A stretch of 64,000 bases of DNA from Hetaerina americana (GCA_022747635.1 JAKTNV010000074.1:1125001-1189000), one strand, 5' to 3'; shown: positions 48,231-60,640, numbered from the stretch's first letter. Notes: generated by a model not told the origin, from the letters alone. Made by a program: numbers and translations.

Positions 48231-48282
<52 letters not shown>
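48231..48282. repeat. (TA)n microsatellite
   Basis: Fifty-two bases of pure TA repeat, next to the hammerhead-like motif at 48181-48214. Confidence 0.95.
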
Positions 48283-48286
<4 letters not shown>

Positions 48287-49249
48287 CAATCTCTATTACA
48301 CAACAAATTGGTTGCATATGACGGGCAAGGGCAAGCGTCAGGAATGATTGTTTCTACGAAACTAATAAACTCCAATTAATGCGCAATCCTTAAGAAATAC
48401 AGTAATAAACTATCATTTTGTTTAACTACGTTAGCTAGAAGGTGTTTACAGATGATTACAAACCTTTGACAGAGGAGATTTCTGAAGTTTAGAGTATAAA
48501 CACAAGAATTCACACTGTAATTGTTATTTTGAATCACATAAATTGTCATCAAGTTATTGATTGTAATTTGAAACAAAATTAATTTTAATGGACTAAGGAA
48601 AATTTTTTAGGCAAATATACTTAAATAACCTCTTTGCCCTAGGATTTAAATAAACATTTTAATATCATTAACTTTTGGTCTAAGAAGTTGGGGCATGAAG
48701 GCGCCATCGAATAAAATCTGAAGCCAAGAACGACATCTCATGGAAAAATATATACGATTAGTTGAACAGTGGCCAATGATTTAATGATGCCGAGCGTGTC
48801 ATTCTTACTCATATTTCCGAATTTTTACCCAGTGCGGAGCGGGAATATAATTGACACTTTTTTAAAACAATAAGGGTATGTAATCCTATTCAGATCTAGA
48901 GTTGATAAATATTGTTCCAGAATTCTTTTTAAATGCGCAAAAATTGCCAGAGAATATACGCACTATTCGGAATGTTTGTAAACACGGAAGCCTTAAAACT
49001 ACTTTTTGCCAGAATGGCCATTAGGGGACTGCTTAGCAGACTGGAATCAAGTGGTACAGCCTGCATGTGGGTCATAGTATCCCCTATTAACTTATTTAAT
49101 TTCATTTTAAGGCCACCTCGCTTTTACAATTTTCTAGTGATACTATTTATGAGGGGTGTTTCAATGCTTGCATTAGTTTCTGGGATGTTTTAAAGCTCTA
49201 CATAAGAGACTTTTTCAATATTCTTATTGTTTGCTTTAATATTGCGTGC

Positions 49250-49251
<2 letters not shown>
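48283..49251. other. No recognised feature
   Basis: AT-rich DNA between two TA arrays; an 86-codon open frame at 48933-49193 shows no motif. Confidence 0.35.

Positions 49252-49294
<43 letters not shown>
49252..49294. repeat. (TA)n microsatellite
   Basis: About 43 bases of pure TA repeat. Confidence 0.95.
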
Positions 49295-49296
<2 letters not shown>

Positions 49297-51280
49297 GATT
49301 TGAATTTGGTAATCATATTCAATTGACTCTTCATTTCCCTATAATGTATAGGATTTACTACTTTATTTATTTTCTATGCACCCACTCCACCTTTATTCAA
49401 TACATGATATTCGGAGGAGTAATAACGTGTCTGCAGCAATCCTTATTTACAGTTTGACCAAGCCGCCCTAATAACGAATGAAATACAGTCGCACGTTACT
49501 GCCTATAGCTTCTACGGGAAAAACATGAGTTTTTATTAGTCCTTACGCTTCGATCGTGGACGGACGCCGGTTAAAGATTTTGAACGTTCGGACTTCTAGT
49601 CTAGCAGGTGCATATAAATCACGATGAGGAAGGCCAAGGATTTCTTTTATGAATTCCTAAAGGGATTGACTATAAGCTGACGGCAACGCTTACACAACGT
49701 CTAGGAAGTCTAAATAATGTATGACGGTATTGGAGGAAGTTTTGGATAGCACATCGTACTAAAACATGAGGATCAAGTTATGAACATTCTAATTCATATG
49801 CAACAGGCATAAGTTTATTGCCATTAAATTTCCAAATATTCGATGCCAAGAAAAACTAGAAATTAGTTTACAAAGTTAAATATTTCTTAAAAAGTTTACC
49901 ACATACTGTCCTATCCTGACAGGCTCTGCGAAAACGTTCACCCATGACTTAATCGGTCAACCCTTTGTCTCAAACGTTTTTCCCTAAAATAATTTTATTG
50001 ATAATCGACTCTCATATGTTCTACCAAAACTCTTTCAACACTGACTCTTAGGCCATTCTAGATATTCAAGAATTTATCGATACATGTCACATAATACCGT
50101 TAACCTTCCAAAGAAGCATTTCCTCGCCTTTATATCTCCATCCTACCATCTTTCTTAGACACTCTACCAAGGCTTTCTTAGATTCTCTCAAAATCAATCT
50201 GTTTGCTCAATTATTTCGCCCTATATCCTGGAAACGATTCTTTACAAATACATTATTAAGAATGCATACTTTTTCCTTTCTACCATTACGAAGAAAAAAG
50301 TCATCTTAAATTTGAAACAATATAAACATATGAAAAGCAAATGGGGGAAGGAAGTTATTACTCCTTGAAAGGTTGGGTTTCTTGCAGCGTGATAGAAATA
50401 TCATTGATTCTTTTGAGAAAGAGTAGATGAGTAACTAGCAGATGGGAAGAGGAGATTTTGCGTGAGATAGATGCGAGAGAGTCATAGTTCTCCACAAAAA
50501 AACGTCTAAAACCAGCAAAAACATATTGTGCTGGGGGAGTGACTAAACAACATCAGTAGAGATCAAACCTGAACCAAAAAAATTAACTCCAACCATGTTG
50601 CAAGTTCTAGAAAGTACACACACGGAGGGAGGTATTGGCACATATAAGTGAGCAACTGAAGGAGATGACTAGAATTCCACGCTCAACGCTGAAAAATCCG
50701 ATAGTAATGGAGAAAAGGAAAAATCGTAGATGGAAAGTTAGAGGAAAGTGAGTGAATTATAATGCGCTGAATAGTATTTGTGATAACATCCAAGGGGCTC
50801 ATTTTTTACCAATGCGTTAGAATGGCGGATCAGTTCATTTTAAGTTTTTCAAACTTTTATTCAGCAAGAAATTGAGATTAAGAGATATATTACCGAAAAA
50901 TCAGTTACCAGCGTTAGTTGAAGACGAATTTAAGACGTAAAAAGCTAGAACACATAGCATGATGGACCTGGTATGTCATCTTATATCTATAGAAATTTTC
51001 CTTTAAGAAGTGGTGAGCCAAATAGGAATCAATGCTAGTAGATCGTCAATAGTAAAACGTAATGACAAACCAGATACTGATACAGGGACGCCAGAGATAT
51101 GTGGGTTACTGGAACATTTTGGATCATAAAACGTAGCTCCTCAATTATTGGTGGGCAGAATGTAGATTATGAAAGAAATCACTAAAATAATTTCCTAATG
51201 GAAAGCTTACGTAGATATTATATTACACTTGACCTTACTGAGGGGTTTATAATAGCATGAATTTACGGGAGAGGGGTGAC
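49295..51280. other. AT-rich sequence, nothing recognised
   Basis: Almost 2 kb without an open frame above 60 codons and without recognised repeat termini. Confidence 0.4.
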
Positions 51281-51900
51281 GAGGAAGAGCTATCTCCAGC
51301 CCCTTTCTCCAAAATCCAACTCTTCTCGCCCTCCCCCCGATTAGGTTTCCTCACCCTCTAAGCACAGTCCCGATAGTATCGTGGGGTTCCACCCGATGAA
51401 ACCCTCGTTTCAATCTGCCCGAACCATCTCTCATCTCCAAGTATTGCACCATTTATGCATCACCAAACAGCTCAGATATGGCATCGCATAGCATCCACCG
51501 CGAATGATCACGCAGTTATTGCCCTAGCCTGAGCAATTCGTTCGCCGATTCGGCAGTTGTGAGGTGAAATCCTACATTTGCACTCCCACTGATGGGATGC
51601 GTGCTCCCATGAATCAATATTCGGAGAGAACCAATTGAGATGCGTTCGAACTCTCTATGATTCGAGTCGCGGTAGACAGTGGTAATCGGGTCCATTCCAC
51701 AGCGCCTTTCCTCGAGCGGAGGAAAGGGCATACCATTCATGAATTCATGCCAAAAAACTCTTCTCAATTTTTTAGCGAAAGTGATAATCACGCAGGAAAG
51801 ATGACAATTTATCCACAGGGTAAATTTTTGAGGTCATTGAAACAGGTGTGCTTACAGGTTATGTAAATGACTGAGCGAACCATCATTTTGAGTAACATTT
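51281..51900. other. GC-richer patch with an unassigned 91-codon open frame
   Basis: A pyrimidine-rich stretch (51295-51360) leads into more balanced sequence with a minus-strand frame at 51791-51516. It reads through 91 codons including MDPITTVYRDSNHREFE and GSTHPISGSANVGFHL. The composition is protein-like, but I do not recognise a domain, and no splice or neighbouring exon is evident. It could be an exon, a repeat-derived ORF or chance. Confidence 0.25.
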
Positions 51901-53400
51901 GATCTGAGACGCGATTATCCACAAGTCACCAAAGCCCATTTCTGTGGGATCGCAACATGTTAAACATTATTACGAGAAAAGAACTTCGTTATTACCTGAA
52001 TTATTTTGAACAATTTCAGAGTTTGCTCTAAAATTTACATACTGATACTTTACATATTTATCGCATCCAATATGACTGACGTCATAAGTTTACGTGTACT
52101 TTCTGTTGAACTAGCAATTTGGGCAAGCGAGTAAAACATTACATAGTATGATTGATTATTAATATTCAAATATTTGATCATTATAGAGAAATTACTCTAA
52201 ATATGACAAATGCTAATGAAATAAAATATTTTTTCCTGAAAAATCAATAGGCTTTTGGGCAATAAGGGTGCATGCGCAGAAACGTTAAGAACTGGTATTA
52301 CGTAAAAGCATTTTAGCATAGCAAAATTTTCTTTAGTTTTTACACGGTGTGAAAAACGGAGGAAACATTATATAGAAACGGAAAAATGGTGGTACAGACA
52401 AAAGATAAATTAACAATGGATAAGCCCAAGGGCTAATAAAAATGTCTTCACCAGGGCGAATGAAGAGAAAATTGCATGGAAACTTCTCACAGGATGATTG
52501 AATACAAACTAATTTTCTAAGTAATTAGAATTTTAAGAAAGTAGTACTAGGAAAATAGCTAAGAAGAGGTTAAAAAGAATACGTTATAAAACACGCCACT
52601 GAAATGATCTAAGATTAATTCAATGGATTGGGAGAGAAAAGGATAATGTCGGAGATCTGCTTCAATAATCATCGAATTGGTAGTGTGTAATGGAAACAAT
52701 AATTTGTTATAGGGAGGAGCATGCAGGCTTTCTGGTTTTTTAGTAATATTGTTATATTTCTGAAGATGAGCAATAGAGCATTAAGCGTTACAACGATGAA
52801 TTCACTGAAAGCATTCTCGTCAAAACCTCATCGTTTCAAATAAGTGCATACATGATTTTTAATAAATGGCTTTCGGCAGACCAAATATTTAACAGCCTAA
52901 AATTATTCGCGACTCAATTTACATTTTGCTGCTCGAGCTTAATAGCTATTTCATTGAATATGATTATTGTTATTACATTCACCATGTATTCCAAGAAAAC
53001 AATGTTTATTTACAACAAAGTGAAACATAAGTTGAAATTCTACGCCCATGCACACCTTAAAGTTTGCACATCGCACATGAAGAGACCTACTAAATATGAT
53101 TAGTGTAAATAATGTAAGCCATTTAGAATAAATGAGACGTAGCAAGTGTGAGGTAGTTACTTAGATCATACCAAAGCTCTAATATGATATTAACATGGTT
53201 GGAGAACGTATTCACGCTTCGTTGCAATATTTCGAAGCAGATCTAAAAAGCTGCAAAAACACCAGGAGTGTATATATTTTCTCTATTCTAATAGTAGAAA
53301 ATATTCGGTTTTATCAGCAGAAAATATTCCAAAGAAACTGCGGGAGATACCGCAACAGTAACTTTTATTGGAGTCATCCGCGAATGGGCATTTCAATGCA
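51901..53400. other. AT-rich sequence, nothing recognised
   Basis: Open frames such as 52852-53103 (+) lack motifs. From about 53260 the sequence may already be body of the SINE read from the minus strand. Confidence 0.35.
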
Positions 53401-53513
53401 ACAATTTCAGAGTGTGAAAATCATTCACCTTGATCGGGATTCAAACTGGAATCCCTTAATGTCCGGTGAGTGATTTAGCCAGTTAAGCTATCGAGGCGTC
53501 CTCTTAAACTCGG
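53401..53513 (-). mobile_element. tRNA-derived SINE, minus copy of an inverted pair
   Basis: On the minus strand, an A box TAGCTTAACTGG (complement of 53479-53490) and a B box region AGTTTGAATCC (complement of 53438-53448) sit at tRNA spacing behind a GAGGACGCC start. They are followed by TCAAGGTGAATGATTTT. A tRNA-like fold is plausible, but the T arm is imperfect. It is a SINE head and not a functional tRNA gene. Confidence 0.65.
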
Positions 53514-53573
53514 AAATTTTAGTGGCTTTAAAGGAACAAGATGTCAGAGTTTAAGAGGACGCACAAAATTTCA

Positions 53574-53690
53574 GAATTTAAGAGGACGCCACGATAGCCT
53601 AAATCTCTCGACCAAATATTTAGGGATCCGGGTTTGAATCCCGGTCAAGGTGAATCATTTTTACTCACTGAAATTGTACAAGAAAATATT
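53574..53690 (+). mobile_element. tRNA-derived SINE, plus copy of an inverted pair
   Basis: Same family as 53401-53513 but on the + strand. It begins TTTAAGAGGACGCC, has an eroded A box (TAGCCTAAATC) and a clean T arm (CCGGG, loop TTTGAAT, CCCGG, 53628-53644), then the shared GGTCAAGGTGAATCATTTT. The two copies diverge from a spacer that carries one more TTTAAGAGGACGC start near 53550. Confidence 0.65.
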
Positions 53691-55490
53691 TTTAGAAAGA
53701 TTCGATCAAGTAATATTTTGGAGCAAGGTAGTTTATTGTAAGTTAAAATGATTTCAGTCTATTTTGGTACTATTTGAAGACGATAATAGTATGACAATAA
53801 TAATAATTAATTATCTTCACATTAGAAAATTAGTGTTATTTTCTTACTTACTAATTCACTAGCTGAGGCTGAAAACGTTATGTCTCCAATATTAACCTGG
53901 ACGTTTAATGCTCTTATTTGGGTTGATAAAGCTTCAAGAAAGAATTGGGCGTTTCCTTCCACTTTCTCTAATTTTTTCAAAACAGTTTGAATTGATTAAT
54001 GGGAGTTCCTAGTTGTGTTCTGTCACGGGCGTGAAGCATTAAGAGTCTTAAGGAAATAATAGTCTCCAGTTTATATTTCAGCAGTATTAATTTCATGTTA
54101 ACGGAGTATTCCTTAGGAAATTCAGCATTATTGTTACACACAACTTAAGTTTAACAGTAGCTGTGACTGGAAGAGAGTTAATTTTTAATTAGTTCAATTG
54201 TTTTGGAATCATACGCATGATCAAGATACCCTAAGGATGTAAATCCAATTAATCAGTACTCACTTTGCATGTCAGAGTAAATGAATAAGAGTAGATAAAC
54301 AGCAGTTTTCTTCTCAATTGTTTTAGTATGCTATGGCAGCGAGCCTTTATCGACCAAAATATTGACCGTTCGATTTAAGCATTCCAAGTTTTCGTGTTCT
54401 TCAACGGAATCAACGACATTTCGGTTTTCCGTTTTATCTGCGACCCTCTATTTTTCCATCTAAGTTCATTAGGGCCAAATTTTTAGCTTATTTTTTGACG
54501 CTCCATTAATCACTTGCAATTACTAATTGATTGACGGCCACTAAATTCAGGTCACATGCATCGGAATCATCGACAGAAACCCATTACGCTTGGAATAGTA
54601 GATGTCCCCTCAAAATTGTCACGAAGACCTCGCTCAGATTGAACACCGTTTTGATGAAGCTCTGTCATTGGACTAATTTAAAAAAAAGTGATTAGCTTCT
54701 CGTTTCATGAGCCCAGATGATATTGATTCCATTCTGACCGATGGAAAAGTTCTTAATACGATGTGAAATCAGTCCAACCTTGACTTTAATGCATCCCACT
54801 TTAACGCCGTGTCCTGTGAAATTTTGCCGCAACGAAAATTTGAAACCGCCGAGTTTTATTATTACAAACTAATAGAAACAATTATTCAAATTTTGTTTTC
54901 ACTCAATTCAAAATTCTCACTTACTGGTAAAAATTAATGAAAACAAAGCGAAATTCTTTAATAATGTAATATAAAATAAACAAAAGTTCTAACGATAAAA
55001 ATAAAATCATGTCAATGAAGTAAATGTTGAAATTCACGATCAAAGATGTCATATGGCTGTCGAAATTTAATTTGCAGTGAAACGTTGGATAACTTCAAAA
55101 TTAAAGCCATTATCCCAAAAAATGTATTAGTTGCAATATGCTGCAAAGCAATAGCAAAAATTCCATCGAATGCTTTATTTTGAGATAAATGTAAATTTTG
55201 ACTAATTTTAAATGAAATAATTCTTCATTTAAGAATGATAATTTGTAATACATGAAAACTTTTACAAAACTTCAAAACCAATATTAAAGATATTTAAGGA
55301 AGATTATGCATTTGGCATTATTTTTAGCATGTTATTTCATTGATAAAGACGTGCTCCACATGGAGGGTAAATGATTAAAAGAGGTTAGGTAGGTGGCATG
55401 TTCACTCATACCCAAGAGTGATTATCAATCTTCTCGGTGGGGGTTAGGTAATTTCGAATTTGTTAATCACATTTATATATTATACATGTT

Positions 55491-55498
<8 letters not shown>
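53691..55498. other. AT-rich sequence, nothing recognised
   Basis: About 1.8 kb without notable open frames, repeat ends or hairpins. Confidence 0.4.
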
Positions 55499-55550
<52 letters not shown>

Positions 55551-55560
55551 TATATATATA
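55499..55560. repeat. (TA)n microsatellite
   Basis: About 60 bases of TA with one CT interruption near 55550, ending shortly before a LINE fragment. Confidence 0.95.
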
Positions 55561-55619
55561 TTTATTAGCTAATCTATCGATAGGTATATTACCTACCGGA
55601 CTTTCGGTAGCTTATTGTA

Positions 55620-55925
55620 GGCAATCTACTTGTTCCGAGAGTCTGGATTTTAAGTGTTAGGAAGAGGTGTAAGGCAAGGTTGTCCATTGTCACCGGTGCT
55701 GTTCAACGTATAAGTGGAGGAAATGATTATAGTGGCATTGAAGGACTAGTGGTAGGAATGAAAGTGGGCGGGGAATTCGAAAAATCAGTTAGGTTCGCTG
55801 ATGACCATGCTCTAATTTGTCAGTCAGACAAGGGGTTACAAGCATTGCTGAGTGAATTGGAAATTCAGTGCGATAGATACAGGCCGAGAATCAATATAAA
55901 TGAAAAAAGGTTATCCTATTTTCCA
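55620..55925 (+). mobile_element. LINE reverse-transcriptase fragment, first of two
   Basis: The + strand encodes GRGVRQGCPLSPVLFNV (55660-55710), the RT motif B region. After a stop and frame change come GMKVGGEFEKSVRFADD with the catalytic FADD at 55794-55805, LQALLSELEIQCDRY and RININEKR. This is the palm domain of the same LINE family as at 13.8-15.8 kb. After about 55925 the text jumps back to an earlier part of ORF2, marking the start of a second copy. Confidence 0.75.
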
Positions 55926-56790
55926 TCGATTAAAAGACTTATCCGTAACCTGCACATGTCTCAGACAACTCAGGTATGAGTGGCGGATGGAGAATCCCGT
56001 TGGGAAGTGTATGAGAGAGATAAGACAGGGGTGTTCTTAATAGTCCGTACATTTTAATGTATATGTAGAGAAAATTATTCAAGAAATATGGAAAGAGCTG
56101 GAGATTGGAATGAAGGTCAGTAAGAAATTCATAAAATTAGTAAGTTTTGCGCATCATCAAGTTTTAGTTAGCCAGCCAGCCAAGGGGTTTCAAGCATTAG
56201 TGAGAGCATTAAAAATTCAGTGCGATAGGTATGCAATGAGAATAAATGTAAACAAAAAAAGGTATGAGGTTTTCTAGAAAGTGGAAGGTTAAGTTAAATA
56301 TTAAAATGTGAGTTCATTGAGTCGAGTAGGTGAAACCGGAAGTCTTTTGGACTAAAATTATGACAATAGTAAGGACATAAGAGGCTTGATGGCATGGATG
56401 TTGAGTACGAATGTTAAGAAACGGCTTGTCAAAACTTTGATAAAGGACTACGTGCTGTACTGCGATGGAAAGTGATTGTTGAAGTAGGCATAGATTAGAG
56501 GCTTTAAAATGTTGGTGTAGAGAGGGATAGAAGAAGTAAATTGACATAAAAGGATGATGATGTGGATGGCATGTATTCAGAGAGTTTTGATAGGCAGAGT
56601 TATATTAAATGCCCTGATTCAGAACGTTAGGAAGGTGAAGGAAGGGGTGGAAAACGTATTGGTATGGTAGATGAAATAAAAAAGGAAATAAGCGAAATAG
56701 AAGCGGGGCTTATTATAGCGTTGCATGTTAGGCTGTGCTTTGTTAGAAGCGGCGAATGAATTGCCTGTGTCCTTAAAAAACTACACTAGG
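55926..56790 (+). mobile_element. LINE reverse-transcriptase fragment, second of two
   Basis: Starting with NLHMSQTTQV and VADGESRWEV (matching MSHTARVQAADGDSG of the 14.8 kb copy), it continues with REIRQGCS, FNVYVEKIIQEIWKELEIGM, the catalytic box mutated to FAHH (56146-56157) and CDRYAMRINVNKK. Then come STNVKKRLVKTLIKDYVLYC (about 56400-56460), GFKMLV and QRVLIGR (to about 56600), and a basic tail. This is RT palm to ORF2 end, with many stops. Replacement of both catalytic aspartates confirms it is inactive. Confidence 0.72.
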
Positions 56791-57533
56791 AGTTAGAATG
56801 ACAATAAAAATAATATACATATCGCCGAATTTTATTGTATTTTGTTCTATAACTTCATATTCGACTACATATTAATCAGCGATACATAATGAGGTCCAGA
56901 AAAAAGTTACCCTGGCTCAAGCCATGAGAAAAAATTAGGAATTTTGCCAAGAATTTCGTAAATCGAATATTTGCAATAAAGATACAAGTAATTTTTCATT
57001 AATAGCATCAGGTGAATCAACAATGTAACCACGCCAAATATTATGTGAATATAATGGTGAGGGTTTCATTTAGATATTTGTTGAAATATTATTCCATTAA
57101 ATAAAATTTCTTAATTATTTCTAAGGGTCTGTCTTTTCACCTCAATATGTACGTGACATTAGTATGTTTGAAGTCAAATCCATCAATTTCTCATTTTTGA
57201 AAACCTGCCATTTAAGGAAGAGTGGTATTTGGTTGTTATAAATTTCCTTGAATATTACATATAAATTATAATTTTTGAAGGGTTTTTAAACCTATTTTAT
57301 TTGCATCAACCCCCAAAAGAGGAGGATAGAAGTGTCTGGCGATGGGTGAGGTTAGTACTATTTTTATGACCAAAAATTATGACAATTCTAAAGCAATAAT
57401 TGTCTCTTCAAAATAGGAGAAATATCACAATATTTTATAAAGATATTTAATATAAATTAAATTACACTCCTCCAAAGAAGGTAAATGGGGATTAATAAAA
57501 TAGTTTCTGGCATGACTTGGTGGAAAATTTTCA
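56791..57533. other. No recognised feature
   Basis: AT-rich flank between a LINE and an inverted repeat; no motif seen. Confidence 0.4.
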
Positions 57534-57715
57534 TATTGAAATTGAAAATAAACAACTTGGCTTATCCACGTAGAATTTTTTTTATTTACGACATAGGTTT
57601 CTTGTATTTTGACATGTATTTTTATCTGACGATGTTTTGCCACAACGAAACCTAGGTCTTAAATAAAATAATTTCTCTGTGGAAAAGCCAAGCTGTTTAT
57701 TTTCAATTTCAAAAT
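57534..57715. repeat. Inverted repeat, Penelope-like terminal fragment
   Basis: The left arm 57534-57601 and the right arm 57647-57715 are reverse complements over about 68 bases with roughly a dozen differences. Shared blocks include TTGAAATTGAAAATAAACA, CTTGGCTT, TCCAC and AGGTTTC. The 45-base spacer contains a hammerhead-like core that continues into the right arm. Inverted, truncated terminal copies with such motifs are typical of Penelope-like retroelements; a foldback MITE is the alternative. Confidence 0.5.
57626..57658 (+). ncRNA. Hammerhead-ribozyme-like motif
   Basis: CTGACGA (57626-57632) matches the conserved CUGANGA core. A short stem II candidate (GTT-T/A-AAC, 57634-57646) leads to GAAA (57647-57650). 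Then a minimal stem III ACC-TA-GGT and a C at 57658 form a valid GUC-type cleavage context. The flanks (ATTTTTAT before, TTAAATAAAATA after) can form a weak AT-rich stem I. Two faults are visible: an extra T after the core at 57633 and a mismatched, short stem II. Activity is therefore doubtful. Confidence 0.4.
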
Positions 57716-58030
57716 GGGGATGAATTTCTTAATTAAGTAATTTCTCATGCCTCCAACCTGTAATATCTCGAAAAATCCTTACATTTGGCCGAGAAAATTT
57801 CCTTAGGGAAAAGAACTTTTCCTCGATTGTTATTTCATTTCGTCGAATCATGCATTCACTATTTTTGTTATCCTTCCTGAAGAGGACTACAGATGACTCC
57901 GAGTTTCATTATAAAACCTCTCACACACTCCATATCCATTTCCTCACTCTCCAACCCACCGCATGCCCAATAGCAACGAAATTTCTTCATCCATTTTTCG
58001 CCACAAAATCGATCCCTACACCATGGTAAT
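57716..58030. other. No recognised feature
   Basis: AT-rich sequence leading into a GC-richer block. Confidence 0.35.
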
Positions 58031-58420
58031 GCAGCTTCAATTCAAGAAATATGCACGACGGACGGAGCAGATAAAAAATAGAACAAAGGATAGAAATAGG
58101 TTTCGGAGAAATTAGGGTTAGGGCGATGGAAGGCGGGAGGGGAAGAGCGAATGGGTAGAAAGGGAACTACTAGGGAGTTGGTTCTCGGTTGAGAGGCCGG
58201 GACGGCAAATGTACACATACGTACATCCGATGAAACGGTCTGACGAAATGGGGTACTAAGGTAAAAAGCCTTGCCAATCAACTCAGAGTAGCCTTGGCAG
58301 CTTGTACGCGTATTTGTGTATGTGATCTAGTGTGTGTGCACGAGAGCGCTACTGTGCGCGTTTGCGGAATTTTTGCTGGAGAAGACGATGGGGAGGGCAC
58401 GAAAGAAGGTTACAGGTGTA
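58031..58420. other. GC-richer, purine-rich block
   Basis: The + strand has GGGAGGGGAAGAG-type text near 58134-58146 and a GT/GC-rich patch at 58310-58365 (TGTGTGTGCACGAG, GTGCGCGTTTGCG). A 79-codon minus-strand frame covers part of it with no motif. Possibly regulatory; not assigned. Confidence 0.3.
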
Positions 58421-60640
58421 TTGTAAGCATTTTCCACCTATGATTTCATCCTAATAAGAGATTAAGAACGATATATTTTACCCAAAGATAATAGAAATAA
58501 AATATGAAGGTGGAAATGTAACTAATTTGAAACAAAGGATTGAAAATGCGATAGAAACATTAGTTTCAAAATGTACGATATTAGTACTCTCGTCAAGAGC
58601 AGTCGTTAACTCTACATTGGTACAGTTGAAGAGCGTTTATATTCCCTTCTGGGTACATTTTTTCCGTTACTAAACTTCCATAAATTTAATTTCTACATTT
58701 AAGACGAGAACATTAATGCATAAAACTATATCAATGCCAAATAATATCAAAAACAGAGTACATTTGGTGTTTCTAAATTTCAGAATACATAATAAAATCT
58801 CAAAAAATACTTTGGAAACCTCTACTTTATTCCATGCTAAAGGCAGCAATAACCAATTCTCACGACGTTTGCGGAGCCCATTCAAGTATACTTAGTTATT
58901 TACTACATGCTTTGCCACTTTACCGCTGAGGAGTAAATAGTTCTGCAATTGTCGTCCCTAATTACTCATCGACTTCGCCTATTCAGAACTTTCTTTTAGA
59001 TGGAGAAAGAAAGATCTTTAGTGCATGCATATTATATATCCGCAAAGTGAATGCAGTTTGGAATAACTAACGTTTTGTGACAAGAGATTTCGTAAAAACT
59101 GAATTCTATTATGGATGAAAAATGGAATATTTAATTAGCTAAGGCGAAATAAACTAAAGAATTCATGATAATACCGTTTCAAATTGAATCACACCCAGAT
59201 TATGATCAATTATTATATCTTATGTACCATAACTCATGAGAACGAGTCTATCATCTATATTTTCTCTAACAGGATTACGATTTTGGTTTATGCATTAATT
59301 TGACGTTAGACAACCATATACACGTATGGTACAAAATTACAATGTATCTAGAACTTATTTGCAGGGATAATTCATGTGGATTACGTAAAAATTACTGCCA
59401 TTACTTTTTAAGAGCAGCCATAAAAGTATAAAAAATTACATTTCGATGAATGGATGAAATACAAAAAAGAAATTACGAAACAACGGCAGCATTCAATAAA
59501 CATAAAATACGACTCTAAAATTACTCAATGGCTAACGTTTAGAAATAATTGTTCCAAGTTTTATCTTTAGATGCAAAAATTGATCACTTATGTAGCTATA
59601 AATACACGGGTAGAAAGCGTCTAATCTTAAGCTACACCCTTTCAGAGTGAGCTTCAATATCAATATAAAATCACTTTAACAATCTATCAATATGTAAAAG
59701 ATTTTTACGGCCATTTTACCGAACACTTTCCTCAACCACAACAAGTATTAAATCAATACATATTTTGTGCATAACTCTAGCAAGACATTGAGAAATATTA
59801 TTTCATTGTAAAAGGAAGGATGAGAATAAAACTAATGGTTTAGAAAATTAGGCATCGTACCAAATATCGACATTTTGCAGTCATGCAAATGCAATGAAGC
59901 CCCAGACAAACGTTTAGGCACCAAAATGATCACAGTGATAGAGCAAATGACTCAATAGATACCGTTTCGACCTGCCATTTTCGCATTTTGCAAATTGCAA
60001 ACGGAGCTGCGTCCACATTCAGGACCATATTAAATGCACCTACAAAGCGACCTGTGGTGCAACAGGGCGTAATATTCTCCAGTAGTGTTTACAAATCTCT
60101 GGGGATAGTGGAATCAAGGTTTGAATTCATTCTCATCTCTTGAAACTAGTGGCGTCAATGTCATAAATCTTCTGATATAATATCCAGGAAACAGCACTTG
60201 GATTTGATACTAAAAAAAGTAGATTATTAGGCTGGATTTTGTTGTACTACCTGAGAGTAGAGAATAGTTATTCCAAAGTAATTTAAATCTAACAAATATT
60301 CAAGTACACCACACCGCTTTTGTCTGGTCTATAGAGAGAATGCTGAGGCTATTCCTGTGAATATTTTGCTATATGTAGCTATTTAACTGTGGTAAGTATG
60401 TTAAGAGGTATCAATTTCAAAAGCAAGGCTGTGTAATCGGGAGACACAACTGTTGACTTCGAATGCAATTCCAGCTCCTCTTTTTTTTCAACTGACCGAC
60501 TCATTAAAAACGGAATCAAGGTGATTTATCACAGAAACACATAGGATATATAGTATTAAAAAATAAATTACAAGATCAGTAAAATTATTTAATGAAAATA
60601 TGTACAAAACTTGAAATAACTAGACCAATATATACATAAA
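58421..60640. other. AT-rich sequence, nothing recognised
   Basis: About 2.2 kb with a single 71-codon frame (58670-58885, minus) and no motif or repeat terminus seen. Confidence 0.4.

Noticed and set aside
53401..53690. Functional tRNA genes
   Set aside because: A and B boxes are present but the acceptor and D arms do not fold properly, and both copies share a non-tRNA tail typical of a SINE.
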